63,028 nt of DNA, from contig JANJXX010000001.1 of the NCBI GenBank assembly GCA_024720975.1, positions 346,811 to 409,838 on the forward strand, written 5' to 3'. The notes beneath the pieces are model-generated. The model was given only the letters and a program-made list of their open reading frames with translations. It did not search any database and was not told the origin of the DNA. This document shows positions 8,822-16,635 of the stretch, in pieces. The position numbers and the translations under genes are program-made. Numbering within the stretch: position 1 is the first letter of the stretch; each line of letters opens with the position of its first letter. This stretch comes from Candidatus Panguiarchaeum symbiosum (GTDB lineage Archaea; Asgardarchaeota; Njordarchaeia; Njordarchaeales; Panguiarchaeaceae).

Positions 8822-8901
8822 GGCCCGGCGGACTAACACCTGCTGGTCCTTGCGCGCTATTCCAGCTTACGCTCCCAGAGGCTCTCTCAGCCGGGCCTAC
8901 A
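8822..8901. ncRNA. GC-rich structured element, possible small RNA of unknown class
   Basis: A GC-rich island in an AT-rich spacer. A perfect 8-base-pair terminal helix is formed by GGCCCGGC (8822-8829) and GCCGGGCC (8890-8897). Inside are possible hairpins GGAC/GTCC (8830-8833 with 8846-8849) and GCTGG/CCAGC (8842-8846 with 8862-8866); these two share base 8846 and exclude each other. ACA follows the helix on both strands (8899-8901 on plus; three bases after the helix on minus), as in H/ACA guide RNAs. It lacks the GTTCRA T-loop of tRNAs and the conserved SRP and RNase P motifs. Strand and class are unknown. Confidence 0.5.
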
Positions 8902-8957
8902 AAATAAGAAACTTTTGAAATTAATTAACTATGAATTTTAGGTTGATGGGAGACTTC

Positions 8958-9506
8958 ATGAACAAAGTATACGTTTTAAGACTTGGCCATAGAGTCTCCC
9001 GCGATAAACGCATAACAACACACGTATGTTTAGTAGCCAGAGCCTTCGGCGCTAGTGGCTGCTTTATTACAGGTGATTTTGATCCAGGCGTAATTAGAAC
9101 CATTGATAATGTATGCAAAAGGTGGGGCGGAAGAGAGTTTGAATGTACATATGTAGAATCCTGGCGGAGTTTTTTAAAGGACCTGAGAAAAAACGAACAA
9201 AACATCATAGTTCATTTAACGATGTACGGTTTGAATTTACCTCAAGTAATAGATGACATCAGAGCGGCTTATGCCGCTGGAAGAAATATTATTATAGTGG
9301 TAGGATCGGAGAAGGTCCCTCGCGAAGTATACGAACTTAGTAACTTTAATGTCGCTATAGGCAATCAACCGCATTCTGAAGTAGCTGCTCTAGCAGTGTT
9401 CTTAGATTGGCTCTTCGAGGGAAAAGAACTTAGCTTGCGTTTCTCGGATGCTAACCTAGTGGTAATACCACAAGCTAGGGGAAAGAAAGTTGTCCGAGTC
9501 TCCTAG
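8958..9506 (+). CDS. trm56: tRNA (cytidine-56 2'-O) methyltransferase
   Basis: SPOUT-family enzyme that 2'-O-methylates C56 in the T-loop of archaeal tRNAs. The start VYVLRLGHRVSRDKRITTH followed by CLVARAFGA is diagnostic. The C-terminal knot region shows IIIVVGSEKVPREVYEL and NQPHSEVAALAVFLD, where the cofactor binds. Length is 182 residues. I chose ATG at 8958 (GGGAG upstream) over the in-frame ATG at 8931. It is monocistronic, downstream of the structured element. Confidence 0.93.
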   Translation: MNKVYVLRLGHRVSRDKRITTHVCLVARAFGASGCFITGDFDPGVIRTIDNVCKRWGGREFECTYVESWRSFLKDLRKNEQNIIVHLTMYGLNLPQVIDDIRAAYAAGRNIIIVVGSEKVPREVYELSNFNVAIGNQPHSEVAALAVFLDWLFEGKELSLRFSDANLVVIPQARGKKVVRVS

Positions 9507-9532
9507 TTTCGAGCACTTTTAGAAAGTAGACA

Positions 9533-10606
9533 TTAAGAACTTCTCAATCTCGCGCGAGCTGCGAAGTCAAGTCCAAGTTTATTCTCGAGTAATATCCTAG
9601 TCAATCTCTTTATTGTCTTCAATTCGTCGTTCTTAGGGACTGTGTTAAGATCAACTACATCAAGCACTCTGAGAAGTTCGGAGCGATATATAAGGTCTTG
9701 AGGAATTCGATCTATTTGCCGCAGTAATAACTCAAGGGCTTTGATTTTGACTCTTGAATTTTTCTCTCTCAGTAGTATCTGCTTCCCAATTATGTCTAAA
9801 TACGCATCGGCCAGTCTGGGGTCTATAGAAAGTATTGCATCAACTACATCGAGTGCTGCCATTCTTATTGCAGCTTTCTCAGATCGGAGCTTTTTTCTGA
9901 GCATCATAATTGTATCGTTTTCTAACTGCACTTTGCGATCCCTTATGAGCACTGCTAAGTTTCTGAGCGCTTCTTCAAGAACAAGATGCGATTCATCAGA
10001 AAGTGCATTTATTGTTGATTTCCTGAGAAATTCGGCTGCGGCTTCCGGATATTTAGTATAAATTTCACGCGAGTACCTTAGAGCATCTCTTTTAACCAAT
10101 GGCGGTAGATCAGAGATAACTTCGCTAATAGCATTTATTGTCGGACCTACCTTATCCTCGCACTGAATAGCAATCTGACTCAACAACAATATTGAGCCGT
10201 GCTTTATATCTCCATTAGGATGTTTGATTGTCTCAACACCAATCTTAAAGATTTCATCTGTATTATCAACAACTCCCTTGTTGATGATCCTTGAAATGCC
10301 GCGTAACACATTTCCAAGTACATTTGGGTGCTCCTCTTTTTTTAAGCAATCAAGTAGTATTGTATGGATTTCTTTCCTGAGACTATCCTCCACAATAGCA
10401 ATATCAGCAATGACATTTACTGCAACAGCCCTTATTTTCCAATCTTCGTCACTCAACGCCTTCTTTGCTTCTTCAAACAATTTTTTCCTGTCATATTTTC
10501 CCTGGATGGCATACTTTCCTAGAAGTTTCAAGGCTTTTCTCCGTCTACCAACGTATGGTGAATTAAGCCAGGCCTCCAAATACTTGATTATCACTTTAGC
10601 CACCAT
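9533..10606 (-). CDS. HEAT-repeat protein of unknown function beside rfcL
   Basis: A 357-residue protein made almost entirely of paired amphipathic helices of the HEAT/armadillo kind, for example EDWKIRAVAVNVIADIA, HPNVLGNVLRGISRI, KAAIRMAALDVVDAI and NSRVKIKALELLLRQI. Such solenoids act as protein-binding scaffolds. There is no catalytic motif, signal peptide or membrane segment. It starts 5 bases after the rfcL stop codon on the same strand, so it is almost certainly co-transcribed with the clamp loader. A role with RFC or PCNA is an inference from this placement only. Confidence 0.7.
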   Translation of the reverse strand: MVAKVIIKYLEAWLNSPYVGRRRKALKLLGKYAIQGKYDRKKLFEEAKKALSDEDWKIRAVAVNVIADIAIVEDSLRKEIHTILLDCLKKEEHPNVLGNVLRGISRIINKGVVDNTDEIFKIGVETIKHPNGDIKHGSILLLSQIAIQCEDKVGPTINAISEVISDLPPLVKRDALRYSREIYTKYPEAAAEFLRKSTINALSDESHLVLEEALRNLAVLIRDRKVQLENDTIMMLRKKLRSEKAAIRMAALDVVDAILSIDPRLADAYLDIIGKQILLREKNSRVKIKALELLLRQIDRIPQDLIYRSELLRVLDVVDLNTVPKNDELKTIKRLTRILLENKLGLDFAARARLRSS

Positions 10607-10611
10607 GGTTA

Positions 10612-12450
10612 CTACTCTTTGGAGATGAATTGATCTAGAGTGTCCGTCATCTCTTTTTTCGTGCTTTTTCTTTTTGTCCCTTTTTTAGCAGTTTTTAATT
10701 CTTCTTTTTTAGTTGGGATTGCTTTCTCTTTTTCAACTCCTTTTTCCTCAGCAGCTTTGGGCGAAGATACCTCTTCTTTGCCAGAAATTTTGAGTCGATG
10801 CCCCTCTTTAAGAGATCTTTTATACGCATCTCTAATTCTACTTCTCGTTTCCTCATCAGTGATGTATTCGCTGAGGAATGCCTCCACAGTATCTTGCGAG
10901 CAACCCAAAAACGTAAGTAAAGCGCCGATTATGTCCGGATTTGTCTTAGCAAAGTGAATAATTAGAGGAATGGACTTTATTACATCACGCCGTGATGTGT
11001 GCCAGTATTTAGCCAGAGAGACTACAAATTTGCCTAATGGGCCCTCGCCAGCCAGAGTCTGGTAAAGTTTCTGGAACTGCGTACCCAGTTTCGGAATATT
11101 TATGCGTTTTTTTCTCAAAGTCCAGTAGTCAGATCGGATACCATATTTAGCCATTCCGTAAGCTAATTTATCGAAAGCATTCACATATGCGACATACCAG
11201 TTGCCCTTTAATGCCCCGATTTTGTAGTAATAATCAGCATCCGCAATAGCCTTATAGAAACCGAAGATCTCATCCTTCTTTATGAATTCCCAAGAGTTGT
11301 CCCAAACGGCTAGAATCAGATCGTAAATGTCCTCTCCTGACTCTTCTAGATATCTTTTAGCGAGATTAATGTCGTCTTCAAGTTTTCCTGAGGAGCTCTT
11401 TAATCCGAATGCAAATCTAATAGAGTCTTGAAGCGAAGTCATCCTATCATGCCAGAGGGTAGGAAGCTTACCGGAATAGTAGTAAGTCTCAAGCGCTAAT
11501 ACGATACTTCTAAAGTCAGTTGCATATTTGGTAAGTTTATCTACGACGTCATCAGGTAAGTCCATCTTTACAGTACTTGCTATGCGCTTAATGAGGGCCT
11601 CTGCTTGATATTTCATGGGTCTATCAAAGAACACACTGATGCAATACCTAAATAACTGACGCACCTTAGGATCATGAAGTATGTTTGCAGTTAGTATGGG
11701 TGGGATTTTTATATCTTCAAGAAGCTTGAGTAATGCCTGAAAGCCTCCTTTATCTCTTTGACTACTCATACCATCCACTTCATCTAAAAGCAGGAGTCTG
11801 GGAGGTTTTTGAGGAAAATCGAGCCAGATAAAGAAGCCAGCACTCATAGATGCTTCTTTGATTACCCTTCTCACAGCCGCTCTACTTCGCTCGTCACTTG
11901 CATTAAATTCTACTACGTATACACCCTCATCGTTAGCAAGTGCATATGCTGTAGTGGTTTTCCCGCTTCCAGGGGGCCCTACCAGAAGCAACGGTTTGTA
12001 AGGTGGCATGGGATACATTATCGACATTAGAGCTTCTTTTCCCTCGGACTTCTTGTCAGAGATGTAGGAGATCCATACATCCTCGAGAAATCTCTCAAGA
12101 ACGGGTTTTGCTGTCTTTTTAATATCTGCAATACTTCCCTGCTGAAAAATTTTTGATTCTACTTCTGGGTTGCCAAGCCATTTCTCGAATGTTCCTAGGA
12201 AGTGCTCATGCCATGAATTTTTATGTCGCTGCCATAAGCGTCTATTTTCCTTATTACCAATGAATTCTCTCCAGCTACTGTAATATTTCTGAATCCAAAG
12301 AACTTTTAGGTTCCACAAACATACCCAAGCACGCCACCACTTTACTATGCTGTCCCTTTGAGACTTGGTAAGTATGACTTCGCTAAGTGACCTTGGACGA
12401 AATAGTTCAGTCCATGGAACTTGTACATGTTTTTGCCTGTCCTTAAGCAT
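10612..12450 (-). CDS. rfcL: Replication factor C large subunit with a long N-terminal insertion
   Basis: ATPase subunit of the clamp loader that opens PCNA. It shows Walker A GPPGSGKT at residues 158-165, FNASDERSR, and Walker B LLLLDEVDG. In ordinary RfcL the Walker A motif lies near residue 45; here about 110 Trp-rich residues (about 40-150) separate the N-terminal WTELFRPRSLSEV segment from it. The C-terminus is lysine-rich (about residues 545-600) and ends in TLDQFISKE, resembling a PCNA-interacting motif. Total length is 612. rfcS is 48 bases upstream and a HEAT-repeat gene 5 bases downstream, forming one likely operon. Confidence 0.93.
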   Translation of the reverse strand: MLKDRQKHVQVPWTELFRPRSLSEVILTKSQRDSIVKWWRAWVCLWNLKVLWIQKYYSSWREFIGNKENRRLWQRHKNSWHEHFLGTFEKWLGNPEVESKIFQQGSIADIKKTAKPVLERFLEDVWISYISDKKSEGKEALMSIMYPMPPYKPLLLVGPPGSGKTTTAYALANDEGVYVVEFNASDERSRAAVRRVIKEASMSAGFFIWLDFPQKPPRLLLLDEVDGMSSQRDKGGFQALLKLLEDIKIPPILTANILHDPKVRQLFRYCISVFFDRPMKYQAEALIKRIASTVKMDLPDDVVDKLTKYATDFRSIVLALETYYYSGKLPTLWHDRMTSLQDSIRFAFGLKSSSGKLEDDINLAKRYLEESGEDIYDLILAVWDNSWEFIKKDEIFGFYKAIADADYYYKIGALKGNWYVAYVNAFDKLAYGMAKYGIRSDYWTLRKKRINIPKLGTQFQKLYQTLAGEGPLGKFVVSLAKYWHTSRRDVIKSIPLIIHFAKTNPDIIGALLTFLGCSQDTVEAFLSEYITDEETRSRIRDAYKRSLKEGHRLKISGKEEVSSPKAAEEKGVEKEKAIPTKKEELKTAKKGTKRKSTKKEMTDTLDQFISKE

Positions 12451-12497
12451 GTCAATTCCCTTAGGATTGTTAGAATAGTTGCTATTCTAGAGATGCA

Positions 12498-13502
12498 CTA
12501 ACGTGCGCTCTTTCTGTATTTAGTGCCGAAATCCGTAATAATTGCAAGCAACGCCGACAGCTGTAGATAATCAGTAGCACCTTGAGATATTCTAAAGTCC
12601 AACTCACCGATGAGCTCCATTAATTTAATCTTGTCCTCGGGATCAATGGGAATAGCATTTCGAGCGATAGCTGCATAGATATCACGCAGTAAATCCACAC
12701 CACTAACTCCTTCTTCGGCTAGCATTGTGATCAACATTTTTCTGGCATCCTCGAATTTACCTGCAAACGCCAGTTGCAAGAGTTTGTTAACATGCTCCGG
12801 GAACACTATACCTGCGGTACGATAGACGAGGTCTTTATTAACAGGCACGCCAAAGTACGCAACACTTTGAAGCAAGTTTATCGCCTTTCTAAGGTCGCCT
12901 TCTGATACTTCAACCAGAGCGTCTAGACCATCTTCTTTTAGATCAACGTGTTCATTTTTTGCAATGAATCTTAGTCGCTCCTTTATAGCATCGTTTGACA
13001 GTCGTTTAAAACGAAATACAGCGCACCTTGATTGTATCGGCTCGATGATTTTCGATGGATAGTTGCATATTAATATGAACCGAGAGATATTAGCAAATTT
13101 TTCCATCATCCTCCTCAACGCATGTTGGGCTTCACTTGTCATCTGATCAGCTTCATCGAGGATTATTATCTTAAATGGAACTTCACCAACAACCATAGTT
13201 TTAGCATAGTTTTTCAGTTTTGTTCTGACAACTTCGATTTTGCGTTCATCACTTGCATTTAGCTCAAGTGTGTAAGTACGCCATGTATCACCGTATAATT
13301 CATACGCTATGCACAGGGCTGCTGTTGTTTTACCAGTCCCAGGAGGACCAGAGAAAAGCAAATTCGGAATATTCCTATTTTTTACAAACTCTTTTAAGGC
13401 AGCAACGATTTCTTCCTGATTTACAATATCGTCAAGTTTTTTAGGACGATATTTCTCAACCCAAAGAATATCTTCTCCCTCAATTCCCGTTTTTGCTGCC
13501 AA
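12498..13502 (-). CDS. rfcS: Replication factor C small subunit
   Basis: AAA+ clamp-loader subunit that forms most of the RFC ring. It has LWVEKYRPKKLDDIV, Walker A GPPGTGKTT, LNASDERK, Walker B IILDEADQM and the SRC sensor motif IQSRCAVFRFKRL. About 334 residues, the normal size. I prefer TTG at 13502 (protein MAAKTGIEGE) because GGTGA lies 5 bases upstream; ATG at 13514 would also be in frame. rfcL follows downstream. Confidence 0.95.
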   Translation of the reverse strand: MAAKTGIEGEDILWVEKYRPKKLDDIVNQEEIVAALKEFVKNRNIPNLLFSGPPGTGKTTAALCIAYELYGDTWRTYTLELNASDERKIEVVRTKLKNYAKTMVVGEVPFKIIILDEADQMTSEAQHALRRMMEKFANISRFILICNYPSKIIEPIQSRCAVFRFKRLSNDAIKERLRFIAKNEHVDLKEDGLDALVEVSEGDLRKAINLLQSVAYFGVPVNKDLVYRTAGIVFPEHVNKLLQLAFAGKFEDARKMLITMLAEEGVSGVDLLRDIYAAIARNAIPIDPEDKIKLMELIGELDFRISQGATDYLQLSALLAIITDFGTKYRKSAR

Positions 13503-13624
13503 GTTCGTCACCATAATTACATGAACTCAACCAACATAAAACCCAGATTTAATGCGATTCCTTATCTAATTTCAATAGGTTTCAAGAATAAAGCTAGAAA
13601 AAGGCAAAAATAGAGAGTCTAAAT

Positions 13625-14818
13625 TCAAAGTTTACCTTCGATGTATCTTCGCCAAAAGTTCGGTAGCGACTTTAATACTTCCTCGACTATCGATGTAATT
13701 TCACTCTTCACATTACTACCACCTTCTTCTCCAATGTATTCAACATAGACCATTTGCGGTTCAGTTATGGGCTTTCCTATTGTAGAAACTAGAACGACGT
13801 ATACCTCATCAAGGCACAATTCTTTTTGGATATTTTCTGCAGCTTTTTGCGCAGCATACTGATATATCTTACCAACATGCGATACCGGATTTTTTCCGGA
13901 GTGGGCCTCTATAGACATATACCTTAGGGGTGTTATCAATCCATTCCATCTGTTTCCTCTACCTATTTGCCCGTCGTCACCAGCTTCTGCGCTGGTACCA
14001 GTCACTGTAAGATAATATATACCTTTTTGGGGATTATCCGCCGTATTTATTTCTACATATAGTTCTCGATCCGTTAATTTTGATAGATGCTCATATAATT
14101 CAGATTTGACGGATTCCTTCAAACTAAGATAGTCATCTAAAGAGCTTAATTCGCGATCAACAGCAGCCATAGCAACCGTAAGTCTGATCTTATCATTTCT
14201 TCGAACAGCCATTACTTTTATGTCCTCTCCTACTGCAGGATATCTCCTTTTAAATTCCCTGCTGTTTAGCAACTGTTCTGCCCCCAGGCAAACTCTTTCA
14301 GTCTCACTTAGAGGGGCGAACCCAACACCTATACTTGTATCATTTGCTAATGGTGCTGGACTGTCTTTCACAGCCTCGAATAATTTCCTCAGATCTGTGC
14401 TTCCGGGTCTTATCGAGTATATTATTGATACATGCCTAAGTGGATCTAAGTATCTAAAGTTTTCTGAGAACCAATCAAAAGCTGCACTCCTAACGAGGAC
14501 TCCTATGGGCACTTCCTTTTCTAGTTCCCCATACACATGAAGAGTCGCTCGACCCACAAAATGAAGCAGAATTGGTTCCAATACTATTCCGCCGCCGAAT
14601 TGTGGTTGTGATCTGCCTCCAACTAACACACACTTGTCTATGTTAAAGTGCAGGGGAACACCGAAGTTTTCATAATAGTATTTAGTTAGATAGAGTGAGA
14701 TTTTTTCGCCTATTTCGTCGCATATCGTGTCAGGGTGACCAATGCCTTTCCTCTCGACTATTTCCACAGGTCTCTTATCCATTGGCGAGATTTTCTCTAG
14801 TTGATGAATCTCAATCAC
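13625..14818 (-). CDS. metK: Archaeal S-adenosylmethionine synthetase
   Basis: Makes S-adenosylmethionine from methionine and ATP; archaeal MAT class, distinct from bacterial MetK. Diagnostic motifs are [17 protein letters not shown] near the start and the glycine-rich [17 protein letters not shown] followed by LITPLRYMS. The length of 397 is normal for the family. GTG start at 14818. It supplies the methyl donor for Trm56, TrmI, PCMT and others in this window; ahcY recycles the product. It appears monocistronic. Confidence 0.95.
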   Translation of the reverse strand: MIEIHQLEKISPMDKRPVEIVERKGIGHPDTICDEIGEKISLYLTKYYYENFGVPLHFNIDKCVLVGGRSQPQFGGGIVLEPILLHFVGRATLHVYGELEKEVPIGVLVRSAAFDWFSENFRYLDPLRHVSIIYSIRPGSTDLRKLFEAVKDSPAPLANDTSIGVGFAPLSETERVCLGAEQLLNSREFKRRYPAVGEDIKVMAVRRNDKIRLTVAMAAVDRELSSLDDYLSLKESVKSELYEHLSKLTDRELYVEINTADNPQKGIYYLTVTGTSAEAGDDGQIGRGNRWNGLITPLRYMSIEAHSGKNPVSHVGKIYQYAAQKAAENIQKELCLDEVYVVLVSTIGKPITEPQMVYVEYIGEEGGSNVKSEITSIVEEVLKSLPNFWRRYIEGKL

Positions 14819-14945
14819 TTGAAAAACACCAAAAAAGCGAGCTCATTGAAAAATCAAACATTTAAAAGTAACTGCACCAATTTAAAGCTGAAGAAATACA
14901 CTTACGAAATTCACCCAACGACTACAGAAAGAATTTTTCGATTCA

Positions 14946-15404
14946 TTATGAGCTCGTGCGCAACTCTTTAATGTACTTATAGTAAGAGAATCCTTGAGGA
15001 AGTCTACCTTTGGTCTTATAGTAGTCTATTAAGCGATTTATTTTTCCCTCAACTAATTGAAGCGCACGTTTAGAAACGAAATCCTTTTTATGCTGTAGAA
15101 GATGTTTCCTAATACTGACAGCCTGTCTGATTAAGCTCATTAAATCCTCTGGAATCTCCGGTTGCAGATTATGCTCTCTAAGTATCTGGTTTAACTTCTT
15201 ACCAAGTACGAATCTGACGGATGGTATCCCATATTGGTCTCTTAATATTAAGCCTATTTTTGCTGGGGGTTCACCTTTCTGTGCGAGATCAATAATTATG
15301 TTCTCTATTTCCTTTGGGGTAAGCGCAACGAAGCTGGGTCCACTGGTTCTATATAGCCTCTTAGATTGCGCCTTTCCACATTTTCGAGCATATAGCTTTG
15401 CCAA
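14946..15404 (-). CDS. rps15: Small-subunit ribosomal protein S15 (S13e type)
   Basis: Binds the central domain of 16S rRNA. The archaeal/eukaryotic N-terminal extension (KCGKAQSKRLYR) is followed by LAQKGEPPAKIGLILRDQYG, PSVRFVLGKKLNQIL, and the conserved S15 fold with RKHLLQHKKD and KINRLIDYYKTKGRLP. I chose TTG at 15404, preceded by GGTGAG 5 bases upstream, so the frame-extending GTG belongs to the SD. About 152 residues. Divergent from mbf1. Confidence 0.94.
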   Translation of the reverse strand: MAKLYARKCGKAQSKRLYRTSGPSFVALTPKEIENIIIDLAQKGEPPAKIGLILRDQYGIPSVRFVLGKKLNQILREHNLQPEIPEDLMSLIRQAVSIRKHLLQHKKDFVSKRALQLVEGKINRLIDYYKTKGRLPQGFSYYKYIKELRTSS

Positions 15405-15501
15405 TACACTCACCAAGCAATATTATGTTGGCAAAACCCCAATGAATCATTTCATTAATGTTTAAAGTAAAGAGAAGATATTGATATTTAAACGTTGAAA
15501 A

Positions 15502-16047
15502 TTGGTGGGTGCTCTGGCAGAAAAACTCGTGTGTGAAATTTGCGGAAGACCAGTGCATGGCAAAAAGTTTTATGTATTCCAAGACATAGAACTTTTGCTA
15601 TGTGAAATTTGCGCTAAACAACTACGTGCCAAGGAGATTGTCGCAGCCCCTGATACACTAACTCCCAGAAAACTAAAGGATGACACAAGAAAAACAGTAA
15701 TGGAGCTTCCAAAACAGCAGCCCAAAGAGCTCGAGTATGATTACGTAAAGGGCTTTGGGGATTTGATAAGAAACGCCCGAATTAAAAAAGGGCTCAAGCC
15801 TGAGAAATTAGCTATGATACTAGGTATCTCGCCCTCATATTTGCTTAAAATTGAACGAGAAAAAGTAAAGCCCGAGCTACACCTAGCACAAAGAATTGAG
15901 AAGGTTTTGAATGTAAGAATTCTAGTAAGAGTAGACACAAAATCACTTAGCCTTACTAGCGAACTTAAAGATGAACCTAAACCATTCACGCTAGGCGACA
16001 TACTGCTGATAGAAAAACCAAAGAAAAAATCAAGTAAAATGACGTGA
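15502..16047 (+). CDS. mbf1: Multiprotein bridging factor 1-like transcription factor
   Basis: Archaeal MBF1 with an N-terminal zinc ribbon (CEIC and CEIC pairs) and a central helix-turn-helix: FGDLIRNARIKKGLKPEKLAMILGISPSYLLKIEREK, given here only in outline, then KPELHLAQRIEKVLNV. Eukaryotic MBF1 links TBP to activators; in archaea it is associated with transcription or ribosomes. The start is uncertain: TTG at 15502, GTG at 15505, or a CTG at 15514 that would sit well behind GGTGGGT. It is followed 6 bases later by the kinase-like gene. Confidence 0.85.
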   Translation: MVGALAEKLVCEICGRPVHGKKFYVFQDIELLLCEICAKQLRAKEIVAAPDTLTPRKLKDDTRKTVMELPKQQPKELEYDYVKGFGDLIRNARIKKGLKPEKLAMILGISPSYLLKIEREKVKPELHLAQRIEKVLNVRILVRVDTKSLSLTSELKDEPKPFTLGDILLIEKPKKKSSKMT

Positions 16048-16053
16048 GAGAAG

Positions 16054-16635
16054 ATGCTAGGCGTTGGAATCGTCGGCATGCCAGGAAGTGGTAAATCCGC
16101 ATTAGGTGACGTTGCGAGAAAAAGAGGCGTCTTGGTTCTCAATATGGGCGACGTCGTCCGCGAGGAAATTATAAACAACGGCCTAGAACTTACATCAGAA
16201 AATTTATTGCATTACGCTGAAGAGCTTAGAAAGAAGCATGGGAGAGGTGCTGTAGCCGTTTTGGTAATAAATAGACTTAAGAAACTTCTCTTCGAAGAGG
16301 GAAAAGCAAAGGCTTTACCAAAAGTTGTTTTAATTGAGGGTCTCAGATCCCCAGAGGAAAAAAACGTTTTTGAAAAGTTCTTTGATAAGTTTTATGTAGT
16401 CGCTGTGCATGCTTCTCCCAAGACACGATACGACCGCATATTGTCGAGAAATAGACCCGATGACTTCAAGACTATTCCAGAGCTCAAAGAGCGTGATTAT
16501 AAAGAATTGAGCTTCGGTATAGGTGAACTAATGGCTATGGCAGATTTTCACCTAGTGAACGATAACAAACCAGTACACGAATTCATAAAGGAATGCGAGG
16601 AACTTATTGAAAAGATACTGAATCTAGATTGTTAG
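16054..16635 (+). CDS. P-loop nucleotide kinase-like protein (UPF0200 family)
   Basis: A 193-residue P-loop protein related to dephospho-CoA and nucleoside monophosphate kinases. It has Walker A GMPGSGKSAL, then NMGDVVREEI, EGLRSPEE (an acidic motif after the Walker B strand) and a lid-like RNRPDDFKTIPELKERD. Archaeal members of this family have no settled substrate. CoA synthesis is unlikely to be its role because a GTP-dependent dephospho-CoA kinase is present at 21 kb. The ATG has GTGAGA upstream. Its stop overlaps the alaS stop by a few bases (convergent genes). Confidence 0.8.
   Translation: MLGVGIVGMPGSGKSALGDVARKRGVLVLNMGDVVREEIINNGLELTSENLLHYAEELRKKHGRGAVAVLVINRLKKLLFEEGKAKALPKVVLIEGLRSPEEKNVFEKFFDKFYVVAVHASPKTRYDRILSRNRPDDFKTIPELKERDYKELSFGIGELMAMADFHLVNDNKPVHEFIKECEELIEKILNLDC

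Noticed and set aside
8822-8901. A tRNA gene
   Set aside because: It has a tRNA-like terminal helix but no T-loop motif GTTCRA, no proper anticodon arm on either strand, and poor D-arm fit.
8822-8901. A TPP riboswitch upstream of rpl14e (minus strand has CTGAGA)
   Set aside because: Only the CTGAGA element is present; the second conserved half is absent, and rpl14e is not a thiamin gene.
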